DNA of 54,975 nucleotides from an uncultured Gammaproteobacteria bacterium (GTDB lineage: Bacteria; Pseudomonadota; Gammaproteobacteria; GCA-002705445; GCA-002716945): NCBI GenBank assembly GCA_913045115.1, contig CAJWPJ010000005.1:1-54975 (forward strand), read 5' to 3'. A model generated the notes under the pieces. It made no database searches and was not told the origin of the DNA. It saw only the letters and a list, made by a program, of their open reading frames with translations. Within the stretch, counting starts at the first letter, position 1, and every line of letters begins with the position of its first letter. Shown in pieces: positions 25,275 through 36,679 of the stretch. Made by a program: the position numbers and the translations under genes.

Positions 25275-25615
25275 AGAACGTAAGCAACAGGGGAGGCGTC
25301 ACCTAATCGATATCCTTTCTTTAGGATTCGCAAATAGCCTCCAGGACGACTTTTGAACCGTGGGCCCAAAACTTCAAAAAGCTTCTTAACAACTTTTTTG
25401 TCACCTAATCTTGAATAAGCCAACCTTCTTCTCATTAGAGTATCGTTTTTTGCGAGTGTTATGAGTGGTTCTGCAGTTTTACGAAGCTCTTTAGCTTTCG
25501 CTAAGGATGTCTCTATATGCTCATGCTGAAATAATGATATAGCCATATTCTTAAACATAGCTTTCCTATGCGAAGAGTTTCTATTTAATTGTCTGCCTGA
25601 TTTCTTATGTCTCAT
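25262..25615 (-). CDS. rplQ: Ribosomal protein L17
   Basis: bL17 of the large subunit. The ATG at 25615 gives 117 residues starting [20 protein letters not shown], the standard L17 N terminus. A longer frame opening at 25645 would add ten foreign residues inside rpoA. The preferred ATG overlaps the rpoA stop as TAATG. It is the last gene of the alpha operon and of the whole ribosomal run. Confidence 0.97.
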   Translation of the reverse strand: MRHKKSGRQLNRNSSHRKAMFKNMAISLFQHEHIETSLAKAKELRKTAEPLITLAKNDTLMRRRLAYSRLGDKKVVKKLFEVLGPRFKSRPGGYLRILKKGYRLGDASPVAYVLLSE

Positions 25616-26598
25616 TATCTTTTTTCTATACTCTTGGGTGGCCAATCCTCAATAATCTGACCAAGTGATAGGCTATGTGTTGACAATACATCTTTTATCT
25701 CTGTAAGAGACTTTTTCCCAAGATTGGGTGTTTTGAGTAACTCATTCTCACTCCTTTGAACAAGGTCTCCAATATAGTGAATATTCTCGGCTTTTAAACA
25801 GTTCGCTGATCTCACTGTTAATTCAAGATCATCAACTGGCCTTAGTAGCACAGGGTCGATATGATTTTCATCGATTTCGTCTTGTGTATCATCTTTAATC
25901 TCTAAGTGACTGAATACTTCTAGCTGCTCTCTGAGAATTTTTCCAGCTGTTCTGATTGCATCTTCAGGGTTTATGGTGCTGTTAGTCTCGAGCTCAATAA
26001 TAAGTTTGTCTAAATCTGCTCTCTGTTTTACCCTTGCATTGTCCACACTATAAGAAACTTTCTCAACGGGAGTAAATGATGCATCAACTTGCATTTTACC
26101 AATACCAAGGTCTTCAAGTTCATTAAATTTCCTTTTCATTGCAGGCTGATAGCCTTTACCTTGAGAAATTGTTAAATTAATAACCAGTTCAGTCTTATCA
26201 TTTGTAATATTTGCTAAACAAAAATCTGGGTTTTTTATTTCAAGGTTGGGATGCTCTTCTATATCTGATGCTAAAACTGGCCCCTTACCTTTTTTACGAA
26301 GAACCACTTCTATCTTCTCCTTCTCATGTAGAATTATTGCTAACTTCTTAATATTTAGTATTATCTCTAAAACATCTTCTTGTACGCCATCGATAGTACT
26401 GTATTCATGAAGAATGTTTTCAATGGAAACTTCAGTGACAGCACTTCCCGGCATTGATGATAATAAAACTCTTCTAAGTGCGTTGCCCAGCGTATGACCA
26501 AAACCTCTCTCAAGAGGCTGTATGACTATCTTTGATCTAGAATCAGATATCATTTCAATATCGACTAAGTTTGGTTTTAAAAATGTGATTGCTTTCAT
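25615..26598 (-). CDS. rpoA: RNA polymerase alpha subunit
   Basis: 327 residues. The N-terminal assembly domain includes [23 protein letters not shown] (about 31-53). An acidic linker near 235-245 leads to the C-terminal domain that contacts UP elements and activators ([15 protein letters not shown]...[13 protein letters not shown]). Length matches E. coli RpoA (329). It sits between rpsD and rplQ as in the alpha operon. Confidence 0.98.
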   Translation of the reverse strand: MKAITFLKPNLVDIEMISDSRSKIVIQPLERGFGHTLGNALRRVLLSSMPGSAVTEVSIENILHEYSTIDGVQEDVLEIILNIKKLAIILHEKEKIEVVLRKKGKGPVLASDIEEHPNLEIKNPDFCLANITNDKTELVINLTISQGKGYQPAMKRKFNELEDLGIGKMQVDASFTPVEKVSYSVDNARVKQRADLDKLIIELETNSTINPEDAIRTAGKILREQLEVFSHLEIKDDTQDEIDENHIDPVLLRPVDDLELTVRSANCLKAENIHYIGDLVQRSENELLKTPNLGKKSLTEIKDVLSTHSLSLGQIIEDWPPKSIEKR

Positions 26599-26608
26599 AA
26601 GTTACCTG

Positions 26609-27229
26609 CTATTTTGAATATAATTCTACAATTAACGATTCGTTGATTTCTTTCGGTAGTTCAGATCTTTCTGGAATTCTTAAATATGTCGCAGTAAGAT
26701 TTTTAGAGTCTACATCAATCCAATCATTCGAATTCCTCGTTTCAGCTACCGACATCGCAAACTGAATTCGTGATTGATCCTTACATTTGTTTCTCACTGA
26801 AATTTTATCTGTTGCTTGAACTTGATAAGATGGGATATTGATAACGTTACCATTAACTTCTATATTTTTGTGGTTAACTAATTGTCTAGATTCTGCTCGT
26901 GTAGAACCGAAACCTGATCTGTAGACAACGTTATCTAATCTAGATTCTAAAAACGTAAGTAGATTCTCGCCAGTGGACCCTTTTTTACTAGCAGATTTTT
27001 TGTAGTAATTTCTGAATTGTTTCTCTAAGACGCCGTACAATCTTTTCACTTTTTGTTTTTCTCTTAACTGTAGTGCGTAATCAGATAGTTTTTCCCTCCT
27101 CTCACCAACGATTCCTGGTTTTCTCTCTAGATTACATTTGGTATCTAAAGCTCGAGATCCAGACTTTAGATAAAGATCAGTTCCTTCTCGTCTCATTAAT
27201 TTACATTTTGAACCAGTGTACTTAGCCAT
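26609..27229 (-). CDS. rpsD: Ribosomal protein S4
   Basis: uS4, 206 residues, a primary 16S rRNA binder and, in E. coli, the repressor of the alpha operon. The N terminus [17 protein letters not shown] and the S4 RNA-binding domain ([25 protein letters not shown], about 98-122) are clear. Zinc-type CxxC pairs are absent. Its start codon abuts the rpsK stop. Confidence 0.97.
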   Translation of the reverse strand: MAKYTGSKCKLMRREGTDLYLKSGSRALDTKCNLERKPGIVGERREKLSDYALQLREKQKVKRLYGVLEKQFRNYYKKSASKKGSTGENLLTFLESRLDNVVYRSGFGSTRAESRQLVNHKNIEVNGNVINIPSYQVQATDKISVRNKCKDQSRIQFAMSVAETRNSNDWIDVDSKNLTATYLRIPERSELPKEINESLIVELYSK

Positions 27230-27612
27230 TAAACTCTTCTCTTCTTAGGTGGTCTGCAACCATTATGCGGTAGCGGAGTTATATCTTTGATGTTTGTAAT
27301 TTTAAAACCGACATTATTTAAAGCTCTCACTGCAGAGTCTCTTCCAGGGCCCGGACCTTTTACTAATACTTCTAAGCTTTTAAGACCAAATACAGTAGCT
27401 TTCTGACCAGCTTTTTCTGCAGCAATTTGTGCTGCAAAAGGCGTACTTTTTCTTGAGCCCCTGAATCCAGAACCGCCAGATGTAGCCCATGCAAGAGTGT
27501 TGCCTTGCTTATCAGTTATTGTAACTATTGTATTATTAAAGGATGCGTTAATATGAGCAACACCCTCGTTAACAATTTTCTTTACTTTTTTCTTCTTTGA
27601 TTTTTCTACCAT
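27229..27612 (-). CDS. rpsK: Ribosomal protein S11
   Basis: uS11, 127 residues, part of the small-subunit platform. [18 protein letters not shown], the [14 protein letters not shown] segment and the C-terminal [12 protein letters not shown] are diagnostic. A 1-nt gap follows rpsM. Confidence 0.98.
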   Translation of the reverse strand: MVEKSKKKKVKKIVNEGVAHINASFNNTIVTITDKQGNTLAWATSGGSGFRGSRKSTPFAAQIAAEKAGQKATVFGLKSLEVLVKGPGPGRDSAVRALNNVGFKITNIKDITPLPHNGCRPPKKRRV

Positions 27613-27613
27613 A

Positions 27614-27973
27614 TTATTTCGCTTTTAATAATTTTCTAGGACCTTTTCGAGTTCTACTGTTATTTTTTGTTTTTTGACCTCTTAACGGTAAACCTTTTCT
27701 ATGTCTAATTCCTCTGTATGAACCTACATCCATCAATCTCTTGATGTTCATGGAGTTCTCTCTTCTCAGATCTCCCTCTAATTGATAATCATCTATAAAC
27801 TGACGAATACTCTCTAAGTCCTTTTCCTCCAGATCTTTAACTTTTTTTGTAGCTTCAATGCCAACTTTGTCACATATATACCTTGCTCTAGTGTCACCTA
27901 TGCCATAGATAGATGTTAAAGCAATCCATATATGCTTGTTATTTGGTAGATTTATTCCTGCTATTCTTGCCAT
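27614..27973 (-). CDS. rpsM: Ribosomal protein S13
   Basis: uS13, 119 residues, head of the small subunit and contact with P-site tRNA. It begins [25 protein letters not shown] and ends with the basic tail [11 protein letters not shown] that reaches the decoding region. It follows rpmJ after a 56-nt spacer that holds nothing else recognisable. Confidence 0.98.
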   Translation of the reverse strand: MARIAGINLPNNKHIWIALTSIYGIGDTRARYICDKVGIEATKKVKDLEEKDLESIRQFIDDYQLEGDLRRENSMNIKRLMDVGSYRGIRHRKGLPLRGQKTKNNSRTRKGPRKLLKAK

Positions 27974-28029
27974 TAATTATCTCTGAGCGTAAATTCTATA
28001 GTTCATTGGTCTTGAATACAACATATATA

Positions 28030-28143
28030 TTACCCCTGCCTTTGTTTGTGTCGAGGGTCTTTGCATATAACTCTGACAACACGATTCCTTCTAATTATTC
28101 GGCAATTCCTACATAATTTTTTGACTGATGCTCTTACCTTCAT
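28030..28143 (-). CDS. rpmJ: Ribosomal protein L36 (zinc-binding form)
   Basis: A 37-codon gene read directly from the sequence between secY and rpsM. The product begins [20 protein letters not shown] and has the zinc ligands Cys11, Cys14, Cys27 and His32, so it is the zinc-containing (C+) form. Its ATG overlaps the secY TGA as ATGA. The position between secY and rpsM is the normal one. Confidence 0.97.
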   Translation of the reverse strand: MKVRASVKKLCRNCRIIRRNRVVRVICKDPRHKQRQG

Positions 28144-29489
28144 CTCATTCCTCCTCCTATCCCTCTGAGGTTAGCTTTCTTCATCATTCCCTCATACTGC
28201 TGTGATAATAAATGAGATTGCACTTGTGCCATCAAATCCATTACGACGACTACAACTATAAGTAATGATGTTCCCCCGAAGTAAAATGGTACATTAAAAT
28301 ACAAGATTAAAAATTCTGGAAGGAGACAGACTGCCGTGATATAAATTGCGCCAACAGTCGTTAATTTAGTAGTAATACCATCTATATAATTTGCTGTTTG
28401 ATCTCCGGGTCTTATTCCAGGTATGAATGCTCCTGATTTTTTTAGGTTATCAGCAGTTTCTTTTGGATTGAAAACCAATGCAGTATAAAAAAAACAAAAG
28501 AAAATTATAGCAAGAGCATATAGCATTATGTACGGAGGTTGACCTGGCGATAAAGTCATTGCTATCTTTTGAACTATGCTATCTGGTGAACCGGATCCTG
28601 ACCAGCTAGCAATGGTTGCAGGAAACAAGATGATAGCGGACGCAAATATTGGCGGGATCACACCTGCCATATTTAACTTCAGCGGAAGGAAGCTGCTCTG
28701 TGCAGCATACATCTTGCGGCCTTGCATTTTTCTTGCGTAATTAATTGGAATCTTCCTTTGTCCTCGCTCAACATACACCACAAACGCTGTGATAACTATC
28801 GCTAATAAGAATATAAGAATCACGCTAAAGTTTTGTATTTCCCCATTTCTTGCAAGCTCTATTGTTCCACCAATAGCAGATGGTAACCCAGCAACAATAC
28901 CAGCAAAGATTATTATAGATATTCCATTGCCCACTCCTCGTTCGGTAATTTGTTCACCGAGCCATATTAGAAACATTGTGCCTGTGACTAGTGTAACTAC
29001 ACCTGTAATAAAAAATCCCAGTCCAGGATCTAGTACCAAGGTAGTTGATGATGTGTTTTGATTCATAAGTGCGTTCATAACACCCATAGATTGAAGTAGC
29101 GCAAGGACCAATGTGAAGTAACGGGTATATTTTGTTATTGTCTTTCTTCCTCTCTCACCTTCTTTTCTTAGCTGTATGAGAGGCGAATAGATATGTGTCA
29201 TCATTTGTATGATAATTGATGCTGATATGTAAGGCATAACGCCAAGTGCGAAAATTGACATTCTGGATAATGACCCTCCAGAAAACATATTAAACATATC
29301 TAGAATGCTTCCTCTTTGCTGTTCAAACAAGAAGCTCATCACGGCAGGGTCAATACCGGGAAGTGTAATAAAACTTCCTAATCTAAAAACTATTAGCGCG
29401 AAAATAACAAAGAATATTCTTTGTCTTAATTCAGAGGATTTTGTTAGCCCACCAAGATTTGGGGACATACCTGATGCAGCCCTTGACAT
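28140..29489 (-). CDS. secY: Preprotein translocase subunit SecY
   Basis: Ten-helix core of the Sec channel in the inner membrane, 449 residues. Visible landmarks are the plug and first helix region ([14 protein letters not shown]), [17 protein letters not shown] and the cytoplasmic loop with [24 protein letters not shown]. SecE is encoded at 52655-53023. It lies between rplO and rpmJ, as in the spc operon. Confidence 0.98.
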   Translation of the reverse strand: MSRAASGMSPNLGGLTKSSELRQRIFFVIFALIVFRLGSFITLPGIDPAVMSFLFEQQRGSILDMFNMFSGGSLSRMSIFALGVMPYISASIIIQMMTHIYSPLIQLRKEGERGRKTITKYTRYFTLVLALLQSMGVMNALMNQNTSSTTLVLDPGLGFFITGVVTLVTGTMFLIWLGEQITERGVGNGISIIIFAGIVAGLPSAIGGTIELARNGEIQNFSVILIFLLAIVITAFVVYVERGQRKIPINYARKMQGRKMYAAQSSFLPLKLNMAGVIPPIFASAIILFPATIASWSGSGSPDSIVQKIAMTLSPGQPPYIMLYALAIIFFCFFYTALVFNPKETADNLKKSGAFIPGIRPGDQTANYIDGITTKLTTVGAIYITAVCLLPEFLILYFNVPFYFGGTSLLIVVVVVMDLMAQVQSHLLSQQYEGMMKKANLRGIGGGMR

Positions 29490-29896
29490 TACTTAATAAA
29501 CTCCATTACTGATTTTGTCGCATCTACGTCAACTAAATTTTTCTTCATAGAAATAGTTACTGGACCAATAATTTTAACTTTTTTTGCTTTATTGTTTATT
29601 AGTTTATGTTTTTTTAATAACTCTATTGTGATGTCAGTATCCGAGATTTTTTCTAAATAATCATATTTGAGCTCAACAGTATTGATGTTTTTTCTTGAGG
29701 TGAAACCAACTTTTGGTAACCTCCTTTGGAGAGGCATTTGTCCACCCTCGAATCCCACTTGCACTTTTCCGCCTGTGCGGGATTTCTGACCCTTGTGCCC
29801 ACGACCACAAGTTTTGCCGGTTCCAGAGGCTATCCCTCGCCCAACTCTTTTCTTTGGGTGTTTTGATTCTCTTTTTAACTTTATTTCATTTAACAT
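29489..29896 (-). CDS. rplO: Ribosomal protein L15
   Basis: uL15, 135 residues. The N-terminal Gly/Arg-rich extension ([22 protein letters not shown]) threads into 23S rRNA. The C-terminal globular part has the KVKIIG...ISMKKNLV strand pattern. It abuts secY. Confidence 0.97.
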   Translation of the reverse strand: MLNEIKLKRESKHPKKRVGRGIASGTGKTCGRGHKGQKSRTGGKVQVGFEGGQMPLQRRLPKVGFTSRKNINTVELKYDYLEKISDTDITIELLKKHKLINNKAKKVKIIGPVTISMKKNLVDVDATKSVMEFIK

Positions 29897-29900
29897 TCTT

Positions 29901-30086
29901 TTACTCTTCGATACGTTCGATATTTACCATGTGCTTTACAACGTTCACCATACCTAAATTTTCAGGTGTATCATCAATGATTCTTGAATCATTTATTTTT
30001 CTCAGCCCTAAACCTTTGATACAAGCTATTTGTTTTTTAGTTTTACCAATTAAACTTAATTTTTGTGAAACTTTAATTTTACTCAT
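29901..30086 (-). CDS. rpmD: Ribosomal protein L30
   Basis: uL30, 61 residues, with [27 protein letters not shown], the standard core, and the [14 protein letters not shown] segment. It is found only in a subset of bacteria at this place between rpsE and rplO. Confidence 0.96.
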   Translation of the reverse strand: MSKIKVSQKLSLIGKTKKQIACIKGLGLRKINDSRIIDDTPENLGMVNVVKHMVNIERIEE

Positions 30087-30094
30087 AATACTTA

Positions 30095-30586
30095 TTATAA
30101 CTCGCTAGTTTTTTTCCCTCTTTTTAGAGCAACCTGTTCGGGGTAATACATTGACTCTAATCCTTTCACAGTTGCCTTGACAACATTTATTGGGTTAGTT
30201 GATCCAATGCTTTTAGCAAGAACATTATGTATGCCAGTTGCTTCAAATACCGCTCTCATTGCTCCACCTGCAATTACTCCTGTACCCTCACCTGCTGGTT
30301 GCATGTATACTTTTGCTGATCCATGCTCATATGTAACCGCATGATGTAAAGTTCCTTTTTTTAAAGATACAGACACCATGCTCTTCTTTGCTTTCTCCAT
30401 GGCTTTTTGGATTGCAACAGGTACTTCTTTTGCTTTTCCATAGCCATATCCAACTCTGCCGTGGCCATCACCGACTACTGTCAAAGCAGTGAATCCAAAT
30501 TGTCTACCACCCTTAACTACTTTTGCAACACGGTTAACCGCAACAAGCTTTTCTATATAATCTGAATTTCTCTCATCAGTAGCCAT
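30095..30586 (-). CDS. rpsE: Ribosomal protein S5
   Basis: uS5, 163 residues, a fidelity protein of the small subunit. The double-stranded-RNA-binding-like domain ([25 protein letters not shown]) and the [21 protein letters not shown] segment are clear. The start is directly after rplR. Confidence 0.98.
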   Translation of the reverse strand: MATDERNSDYIEKLVAVNRVAKVVKGGRQFGFTALTVVGDGHGRVGYGYGKAKEVPVAIQKAMEKAKKSMVSVSLKKGTLHHAVTYEHGSAKVYMQPAGEGTGVIAGGAMRAVFEATGIHNVLAKSIGSTNPINVVKATVKGLESMYYPEQVALKRGKKTSEL

Positions 30587-30945
30587 TATATTTTTACTCC
30601 ATTTTCTCTTAATGCTTCAGCAACAGCTTTGACTCTTCCGTGGTATCGATATCCTGATCGGTCAAATGCTACATTTGAAATCTTAGCTTTTTTGATATAA
30701 GCAGCCATCTTAGTGCCCACATTTTTTGCACTTTCAATATTGTTAGCTTTAGCTTTATTGTCTTTTTGATTTGTCGATATTGTTGTAATCACCTTGTCAC
30801 CCTTTGGTGAAATCAATTGAAGATACATATGTTGAATCGATCTATGTATGCTAATTCTGTGGTTTCCAGAACTAGCTATGTTTGAACGAGTTTTTGCTGC
30901 TCTCCTTAATCTCTGTCCATTTTTATTTCTTATTATAGATTTCAT
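30586..30945 (-). CDS. rplR: Ribosomal protein L18
   Basis: uL18, 119 residues, a 5S rRNA binder. A basic N terminus is followed by [22 protein letters not shown] and the C-terminal [23 protein letters not shown]. Confidence 0.97.
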   Translation of the reverse strand: MKSIIRNKNGQRLRRAAKTRSNIASSGNHRISIHRSIQHMYLQLISPKGDKVITTISTNQKDNKAKANNIESAKNVGTKMAAYIKKAKISNVAFDRSGYRYHGRVKAVAEALRENGVKI

Positions 30946-31469
30946 TATTTTTTCTTAGCCTCTTTTTTGACTATTTGCTCATCTGCATACTTTATACCTT
31001 TACCTTTATAGGGTTCTGGTGGTCTGACTGATCTAATATCTGCGGCAGCCTGTCCGACTTTTTGTTTATCAACACCAGATATTATAATTTCAGTCTGTGA
31101 AGGGGTTTCAATAGTAAGACCCTCAGGTATTTCAAAATTAACAGGATGTGAATACCCGACAACCAGTTCAAGTTTAAGTTTATCTGCTTTCGCTCTATAT
31201 CCGACTCCCACCAATAAAAGCTTTTTTTCCCAACCTTTTGAGACACCGGTCACCATGTTATAAATTAATGCGCGAGTTGTCCCACTCATTGCAGTCGAAT
31301 CTGAGTTGGTGCTAACTTTGAGGAGGTTTTCGCTCTGCTCAATCGTTACTTCACTAGGTTTAACAAACTCTAATTTTCCTTTTGGGCCTTCGATATGAAC
31401 AGTATTGTCAACAAGACTATATTTAACTTCTGATGACAACTCAACTGGTTTACTAGCTACTTTTGACAT
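30945..31469 (-). CDS. rplF: Ribosomal protein L6
   Basis: uL6, 174 residues with the two homologous domains. The second carries the signature RPPEPYKGKGIKYADE near residues 149-164. A short Lys-rich tail closes the protein. Confidence 0.97.
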   Translation of the reverse strand: MSKVASKPVELSSEVKYSLVDNTVHIEGPKGKLEFVKPSEVTIEQSENLLKVSTNSDSTAMSGTTRALIYNMVTGVSKGWEKKLLLVGVGYRAKADKLKLELVVGYSHPVNFEIPEGLTIETPSQTEIIISGVDKQKVGQAAADIRSVRPPEPYKGKGIKYADEQIVKKEAKKK

Positions 31470-31472
31470 AGT

Positions 31473-31865
31473 TCAAGAGATATAACAAATGATCTCTCCT
31501 CCGCATTTTTTTTCTTTTGCTGATTTTCCTGTCATTAATCCTTGGGAAGTAGATATTATGCATATCCCCAGTCCATTTTTAACAAGAGGTATTTCATCAG
31601 ATGATTTATATATTCTTAACCCAGGCCTGCTAACTCGTTTAATGTAGTCAATTACTGGTTTACCTTCAAAATACTTTAAATCGACAACTAATGTTTTAAT
31701 TTTACTTTCATCGCTACTATATCCCTCAATATAACCCTCATCTAGCATAACTTTGCAAATGGACTCCTTCATTTTAGAATATGGAGCAGATATAGATTTC
31801 TTGCTGGACATTTGTCCATTTCTTATCCTAGTAAGTAAATCAGATATTGTGTCATTCATGCTCAT
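31473..31865 (-). CDS. rpsH: Ribosomal protein S8
   Basis: uS8, 130 residues, a primary 16S binder and the spc-operon repressor in E. coli. The N-terminal DTISDLLTRIRNGQ and C-terminal GLGICIISTSQGLMTGKSA with a final GGEIICYIS are diagnostic. Confidence 0.97.
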   Translation of the reverse strand: MSMNDTISDLLTRIRNGQMSSKKSISAPYSKMKESICKVMLDEGYIEGYSSDESKIKTLVVDLKYFEGKPVIDYIKRVSRPGLRIYKSSDEIPLVKNGLGICIISTSQGLMTGKSAKEKKCGGEIICYIS

Positions 31866-31869
31866 AATA

Positions 31870-32175
31870 TTACCAACTCGCTTTAGTTAACCCAGGAATA
31901 AGACCAGACATAGCCATTTCCCGTAATTTCGTTCTTCCTAGTGTAAATTTTCTATATACGCCTCTCGGCCTTCCAGTGAGTGCACACCTATTTCTTTTTC
32001 TCACAGATAGGGCATTTAGTGGTATTTTTTGCAATTTTAATCTCAAATCCATTGCCTCTTCGTCTGATGTCTTGCTATCTTTGAGCTTCTCTTTAATCAT
32101 TTTTATTTTAGAGATATATTTTTTATTGAGTTTTTCTCTCTTTTTTTCTCTCTCAATCATTGATAATTTTGCCAT
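31870..32175 (-). CDS. rpsN: Ribosomal protein S14 (zinc-free form)
   Basis: uS14 of the long, zinc-independent (C-) type. The ATG at 32175 gives 101 residues beginning [16 protein letters not shown]. An upstream in-frame start at 32238 would run into rplE and is rejected. The C-terminal [15 protein letters not shown] and LREMA segments fit; the CxxC pairs of short S14 are absent. Confidence 0.97.
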   Translation of the reverse strand: MAKLSMIEREKKREKLNKKYISKIKMIKEKLKDSKTSDEEAMDLRLKLQKIPLNALSVRKRNRCALTGRPRGVYRKFTLGRTKLREMAMSGLIPGLTKASW

Positions 32176-32176
32176 A

Positions 32177-32713
32177 TTATTTAAATGGAAAGTTAAACTG
32201 TTTGAATAACTCCATCGCCTCCTCATTATTTTTTGCACTAGTTGTTACACAAATATCTAATCCTTTTATTTTATCAATTTTATCGAAGTCAATTTCAGGG
32301 AAAATTATATGCTCTTTTATACCAAGTGTATAATTTCCTCTTCCATCAAAAGACTTGTTGCTGTAGCCTCGGAAATCTCTTGTTCTTGGCAGAGATATTT
32401 TTATTAGCTTTTCAAAAAAATCATACATCATTTGCCCTCTAAGCGTGACCTTACAACCAATAGGCATACCTTCTCTCAGTTTAAAATTTGCAATAGATTT
32501 CTTAGCGTAGGTCAATACTGCTTTCTGACCTGCGATTTGAGTCAATTCCTCTTGAGCTTTTTCTAAAATCTTTTTATCAGCTATAGCTGAACCCAGCCCC
32601 ATATTCAGAGTTATCTTAATTAAACGCGGAGCCTCCATGTTTGATTTAAATTTAAATCTTTCCATTAATGCAGGCACAACATTCTCATGATAATATTCTT
32701 TATAGGTATTCAT
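32177..32713 (-). CDS. rplE: Ribosomal protein L5
   Basis: uL5, 178 residues, a 5S rRNA binder of the central protuberance. It contains [32 protein letters not shown] and the FPEIDFDKI segment. It lies between rplX and rpsN. Confidence 0.97.
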   Translation of the reverse strand: MNTYKEYYHENVVPALMERFKFKSNMEAPRLIKITLNMGLGSAIADKKILEKAQEELTQIAGQKAVLTYAKKSIANFKLREGMPIGCKVTLRGQMMYDFFEKLIKISLPRTRDFRGYSNKSFDGRGNYTLGIKEHIIFPEIDFDKIDKIKGLDICVTTSAKNNEEAMELFKQFNFPFK

Positions 32714-33030
32714 CAGATGTCTATGACCTCTCTATTAGATTTGTAAATTCTCACTTTCTTTCCAGACTCTAGCTTTTTAAAACCAACTCTATCTTGTTTT
32801 TTTGTAACAGGGTTGAATATCATAATGTTAGATATCTCAATTGGCATTTCTTTCTCAATTATTCCACCCTCAATGCCAGCATTTGGGTTTGGTTTCGTAT
32901 GCTTTTTTGCCATATTTATTGCTGATACAAGACACTTGTTATCATCAAGTAATCTGATAACTTCTCCTTTTTTTCCTTTGTCTTTTCCAGCAACAACTAT
33001 TACAGAATCACCTTTTTTAATTTTATTCAT
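32713..33030 (-). CDS. rplX: Ribosomal protein L24
   Basis: uL24, 105 residues, an assembly-initiator protein. The KOW motif is in the N terminus ([20 protein letters not shown]), followed by [11 protein letters not shown] and a [16 protein letters not shown] segment. Confidence 0.97.
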   Translation of the reverse strand: MNKIKKGDSVIVVAGKDKGKKGEVIRLLDDNKCLVSAINMAKKHTKPNPNAGIEGGIIEKEMPIEISNIMIFNPVTKKQDRVGFKKLESGKKVRIYKSNREVIDI

Positions 33031-33399
33031 TTATAAAACCTCCGGTGCTAAGGATATTATTTTCATAAATGTTAAATCTCTCAGCTCTCTAGTCACTGGC
33101 CCAAATATTCTAGTTCCTATTGGCTCGAGTTTGTTATCAAGAAGCACTACCGCATTGCTATCGAATCTAATTAATGAACCATCAGGCCTTCTCACTCCCT
33201 TTTTAGTTCTAACGATTACTGCATTATATACCTCACCTTTTTTAACTTTTGCCTTAGGTAACGCGTCCTTAATTGCAACTTTAATCACATCACCTACTGA
33301 CGCAAATCTTCTGTGAGAGCCCCCTAATACTTTAATACACATAACTTTTCGAGCTCCACTGTTATCTGCTGATTTTAATATTGTTTGCATTTGAATCAT
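33031..33399 (-). CDS. rplN: Ribosomal protein L14
   Basis: uL14, 122 residues from the ATG at 33399 ([20 protein letters not shown]). A longer frame to 33429 would overlap rpsQ and is not supported. It is the docking site for RsfS, encoded at 3719-4054. [15 protein letters not shown] and the TRELRD segment confirm it. Confidence 0.97.
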   Translation of the reverse strand: MIQMQTILKSADNSGARKVMCIKVLGGSHRRFASVGDVIKVAIKDALPKAKVKKGEVYNAVIVRTKKGVRRPDGSLIRFDSNAVVLLDNKLEPIGTRIFGPVTRELRDLTFMKIISLAPEVL

Positions 33400-33407
33400 G
33401 GCGATAT

Positions 33408-33644
33408 TTATTCCTCTACTAGTACCCACGTTTTAGTTTTTGATATTGGCCTACTCTGCTTTATTTTGATGACATCACCTACAACACATTTATTGTTCTC
33501 ATCATGGATATGGTATTTAGTTGATCTTTTAATAAATTTACCATTTACAGGATGTTTCACTAATCTCTCTACGCTCACAACCGCAGACTTATTCATAGCT
33601 GTCTTTAATACTTTTGCGCTTATAATTTTTGCCTTATTTTCCAT
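33408..33644 (-). CDS. rpsQ: Ribosomal protein S17
   Basis: uS17, 78 residues, OB fold, 16S 5'-domain binder. It has the conserved [27 protein letters not shown] and [19 protein letters not shown]. It overlaps the end of rpmC by 11 nt. Confidence 0.97.
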   Translation of the reverse strand: MENKAKIISAKVLKTAMNKSAVVSVERLVKHPVNGKFIKRSTKYHIHDENNKCVVGDVIKIKQSRPISKTKTWVLVEE

Positions 33645-33831
33645 GTTTTATCTCATTTAAGATTGTTTTCACCCTAGCGGTAGTAATTTTATTCTCCCGG
33701 AATAAGTTCGGCTTTGGGTTTAATCCAGAGCCACGCTTGATTCTAAGACTAAATCTCTCTTTTGCAAGTTCTTCGAGCGTCTCTTCAAGTTCGGTCTCGC
33801 TTTTTTTTCTTAATTCCTCTAGCTTGATCAT
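33634..33831 (-). CDS. rpmC: Ribosomal protein L29
   Basis: uL29, 65 residues, two antiparallel helices at the exit tunnel near the SRP and trigger-factor docking site. It shows [14 protein letters not shown] and the [13 protein letters not shown] motif. It is coupled to rplP by a 4-nt overlap. Confidence 0.96.
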   Translation of the reverse strand: MIKLEELRKKSETELEETLEELAKERFSLRIKRGSGLNPKPNLFRENKITTARVKTILNEIKHGK

Positions 33832-34241
33832 AATGCGGTCCTAGTTACGAATGTTGTTAGTACAGGCAGCTTTGCTGCAGCGAGCCTAAACGCCTCTCTG
33901 GCTATCTCTTCGGAGACTCCCTCCATTTCGTATAAAACTTTCCCTGGCTGAACTTTAGACACCCAATACTCTACGTTTCCTTTTCCTTTACCCATTCTGA
34001 CTTCGATAGGCTTTTTTGTTATAGGCACATCTGGGAATATTCTAATCCAAACTTTACCACCACGTTTGATATATCGCGTCATGGCTCTTCGCGCAGCTTC
34101 TATTTGTCTTGCGGTCACTCTTCCCCTGGTAGTTGCCTTTAAACCAAACTCACCAAAGCTTACCTTTGCTCCTGATGTCGCAAAACCTCGAAGTCTACCT
34201 TTTTGCTGCTTTCTATATTTTGTCTTTTTAGGTTGTAACAT
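33828..34241 (-). CDS. rplP: Ribosomal protein L16
   Basis: uL16, 137 residues, near the peptidyl-transferase and A-site tRNA. It has [46 protein letters not shown] and the [11 protein letters not shown] loop. It abuts rpsC. Confidence 0.98.
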   Translation of the reverse strand: MLQPKKTKYRKQQKGRLRGFATSGAKVSFGEFGLKATTRGRVTARQIEAARRAMTRYIKRGGKVWIRIFPDVPITKKPIEVRMGKGKGNVEYWVSKVQPGKVLYEMEGVSEEIAREAFRLAAAKLPVLTTFVTRTAL

Positions 34242-34912
34242 TATTTTTTCTTCGCTGTTGTTTTTTGTGATTCTTCTTTAACGACATCTTCGGAATATAT
34301 CCAGACCTTTACACCTATAATTCCATATGTAGTGAGAGCTTCTGCGAAGCCGTAGTCTATAGCAGCATCAAGAGTATGCAGCGGAACTCTGCCTTCTCTG
34401 TACCATTCGCTTCTTGCAATTTCGGCTCCATTGAGTCTACCAGCAACATTTACTTTAATACCAAGTGCGCCCAATCTCATAGTATTCGTTACAGCTCTCT
34501 TCATCGCTCGTCTGTACATTATTCTTCTTTCAAGTTGTTGAGTAATTCCCTCAGCAACAAGTTGTGCATCAAGTTCAGGTTTTTTGATTTCTTTAACATT
34601 CACCTTAACTGTGGTTTTGTCTGTATTTAAAATAGTGGCAATTTTACTTCTGAACTTTTCTATATCTTCACCTTTTTTACCTATTACTATTCCTGGACGT
34701 GAGGTGTAAATGTTAACAACAGCCTCTTTTGTAGGTCTTTCTATCACAATTTTACTTACGGATGCATTTTCTAACTGTTTCTTTAGATACTCACGGATAC
34801 GGTAATCCTCCAAAAGGTAGGTGGAGTAATCTTTGTTACCTGCATACCATTTCGAAGAGTATTCTGTAGAGATACCCAATCTAAAGCCTGTTGGATGTAC
34901 TTTTTGTCCCAT
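34241..34912 (-). CDS. rpsC: Ribosomal protein S3
   Basis: uS3, 223 residues, at the mRNA entry channel. It contains the KH domain ([18 protein letters not shown]) and the C-terminal [22 protein letters not shown] signature. The Lys/Thr-rich tail is normal. Confidence 0.98.
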   Translation of the reverse strand: MGQKVHPTGFRLGISTEYSSKWYAGNKDYSTYLLEDYRIREYLKKQLENASVSKIVIERPTKEAVVNIYTSRPGIVIGKKGEDIEKFRSKIATILNTDKTTVKVNVKEIKKPELDAQLVAEGITQQLERRIMYRRAMKRAVTNTMRLGALGIKVNVAGRLNGAEIARSEWYREGRVPLHTLDAAIDYGFAEALTTYGIIGVKVWIYSEDVVKEESQKTTAKKK

Positions 34913-35259
34913 TATTTGTCCTCTCCTTGATTGTCACTAACTACAATCGTGATGTGACTAGTTCTTTTTAAAATCTGGTTAACTCGACCTCTTGCCCTTG
35001 GCCTGTGTCTTTTACCGTATGGACCCTCATCAATCAAAACATTTTTTACAATTAATTCATCGAGATCACTTGAGTTGTTGTGTTCAGCATTAGCAACAGC
35101 TGATTCAAGAACCTTTAAAATTAACTGCGAAGCTTTCTTGTTACTGTAGTTCAAAAATTCAAAAGCCTTATTTACAGGTAACCCTCTTACTTCATTAGCA
35201 ACAAGCCTACACTTTTGTGCTGATATTTTTTGATACTTTAAAATTGCTTGTGTGTTCAT
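34912..35259 (-). CDS. rplV: Ribosomal protein L22
   Basis: uL22, 115 residues, with a long beta-hairpin lining the exit tunnel. [23 protein letters not shown] and the hairpin region [20 protein letters not shown] are intact; no macrolide-resistance-type deletion is visible. Confidence 0.97.
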   Translation of the reverse strand: MNTQAILKYQKISAQKCRLVANEVRGLPVNKAFEFLNYSNKKASQLILKVLESAVANAEHNNSSDLDELIVKNVLIDEGPYGKRHRPRARGRVNQILKRTSHITIVVSDNQGEDK

Positions 35260-35262
35260 AAT

Positions 35263-35538
35263 TTATCCTTTAGCTTTTCTATCACCTGAGTGTCCTTTGA
35301 AAACCCTGGTAGGTGAAAATTCTCCAAGCTTATGTCCAATCATATTCTCAGTAACATACACAGGGACATGCTGCTTACCATTATGCACGGCAATAGTTAG
35401 ACCAATCATATCTGGAGATATCACAGATCTTCTTGACCATGTCTTTATAGGCTTCTTATCATTTTCCTTCAGTGCCTTATCTACTTTCGCTTGAAGGTGA
35501 TGGTCAATAAAGGGTCCTTTTTTTAATGATCTAGCCAT
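35263..35538 (-). CDS. rpsS: Ribosomal protein S19
   Basis: uS19, 91 residues, small-subunit head. It begins [21 protein letters not shown] and has [24 protein letters not shown] and the [11 protein letters not shown] motif. Confidence 0.98.
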   Translation of the reverse strand: MARSLKKGPFIDHHLQAKVDKALKENDKKPIKTWSRRSVISPDMIGLTIAVHNGKQHVPVYVTENMIGHKLGEFSPTRVFKGHSGDRKAKG

Positions 35539-35540
35539 TT

Positions 35541-36377
35541 TTATTTCCTGTTCTTATTAGTTCTTCTTCTGACAATAAGTTTATCAGTTCTTTTATTTGA
35601 TCTTGTTTTATATCCTTTAGTTGGAGTTCCCCATGGTGACACAGGGTCCCTACCACCTGACGTCTTTCCTTCTCCACCGCCGTGAGGATGGTCGATAGGA
35701 TTCATTGCAACACCTCTTACAGTTGGTCTTACTCCAAGCCATCTCTTAGCGCCTGCTTTACCATGTTTCTGAAGATTATATTCACTATTTCCAACTTCAC
35801 CAATAGTTGCTCTACAAGTTTTAAAAATTTTTCTAGTTTCGCCTGACTTCAGTCTAAGAGTAGCGTAATCTCCATCTAAAGCGACTATTTGCGCTACAGT
35901 ACCTGCGCTTCTGGCAATCTGAGCACCTTTACCGGGCTTCATTTCAATACAGTGAACTTGAGTCCCAACTGGTATGTTTAGTAATGGAAGTGTATTACCG
36001 ATATTAATAGATGATTTTTCACCGGACATTAATTTATCACCTGATTTTAAATTTTTAGGTGCAATAATGTATCTTCTCTCCCCGTCAGCATATAGAAGTA
36101 ACGCTATGTTAGCGTTCCTATTAGGATCATACTCGAGTCTTTCAACTGTTGCAGGAATGTCATCCTTGTTTCTTTTAAAATCAATAATTCTGTATCTTTT
36201 TTTATGTCCGCCCCCAATATGTCTGGTAGTTATCCTGCCTTGATTGTTACGACCTCCAGTTTTATTTAACTTAGTTAGTAACGGCTCGTGTGGCTGTCCT
36301 TTATATAGATCTGGGTTTGAAACTTTTACCCTAAAGCGTCTTCCAGGAGATGTTGGTCTTGATTTTACAATTTTCAT
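35541..36377 (-). CDS. rplB: Ribosomal protein L2
   Basis: uL2, 278 residues, needed for subunit joining and peptidyl transfer. [20 protein letters not shown] and the conserved C-terminal [19 protein letters not shown], with the functionally important His, are present. It overlaps rplW by 4 nt. Confidence 0.98.
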   Translation of the reverse strand: MKIVKSRPTSPGRRFRVKVSNPDLYKGQPHEPLLTKLNKTGGRNNQGRITTRHIGGGHKKRYRIIDFKRNKDDIPATVERLEYDPNRNANIALLLYADGERRYIIAPKNLKSGDKLMSGEKSSINIGNTLPLLNIPVGTQVHCIEMKPGKGAQIARSAGTVAQIVALDGDYATLRLKSGETRKIFKTCRATIGEVGNSEYNLQKHGKAGAKRWLGVRPTVRGVAMNPIDHPHGGGEGKTSGGRDPVSPWGTPTKGYKTRSNKRTDKLIVRRRTNKNRK

Positions 36378-36679
36378 TTGACTGCCTCTTCCTCACCGTA
36401 ATTAATATCAAATCCATCTTCTAATCGAACATAAGCTTTTTTCCAATCTTTTCTTTTTCCAAAAGTACGTCCAATTCTTGTCAGCTTTCCTTGCATATTT
36501 ATAACTTTTACGCTTTTTACTTTTACGCTAAACATCAATTCTACAGCTTTTTTAATCTCAGGTTTTGTTGCATTTTTCAAAACAGAGAAAACATGCTGGT
36601 TTTCAAGATCAGCGCGTGTCGTAGCTTTTTCTGAAACTCGTGGGGCTAGAATGATATTAGCTAATCTTTCTGTATTCAT
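36374..36679 (-). CDS. rplW: Ribosomal protein L23
   Basis: uL23, 101 residues, docking site for trigger factor and SRP at the tunnel exit. [30 protein letters not shown] and the basic loop [23 protein letters not shown] are present. Confidence 0.97.
   Translation of the reverse strand: MNTERLANIILAPRVSEKATTRADLENQHVFSVLKNATKPEIKKAVELMFSVKVKSVKVINMQGKLTRIGRTFGKRKDWKKAYVRLEDGFDINYGEEEAVK

Noticed and set aside
25613-25645. Longer L17, S14, L14, L4 and NusG proteins from upstream in-frame starts
   Set aside because: The added residues are encoded inside the preceding gene and do not match the families; the internal ATGs restore the standard N termini and typical stop overlaps.
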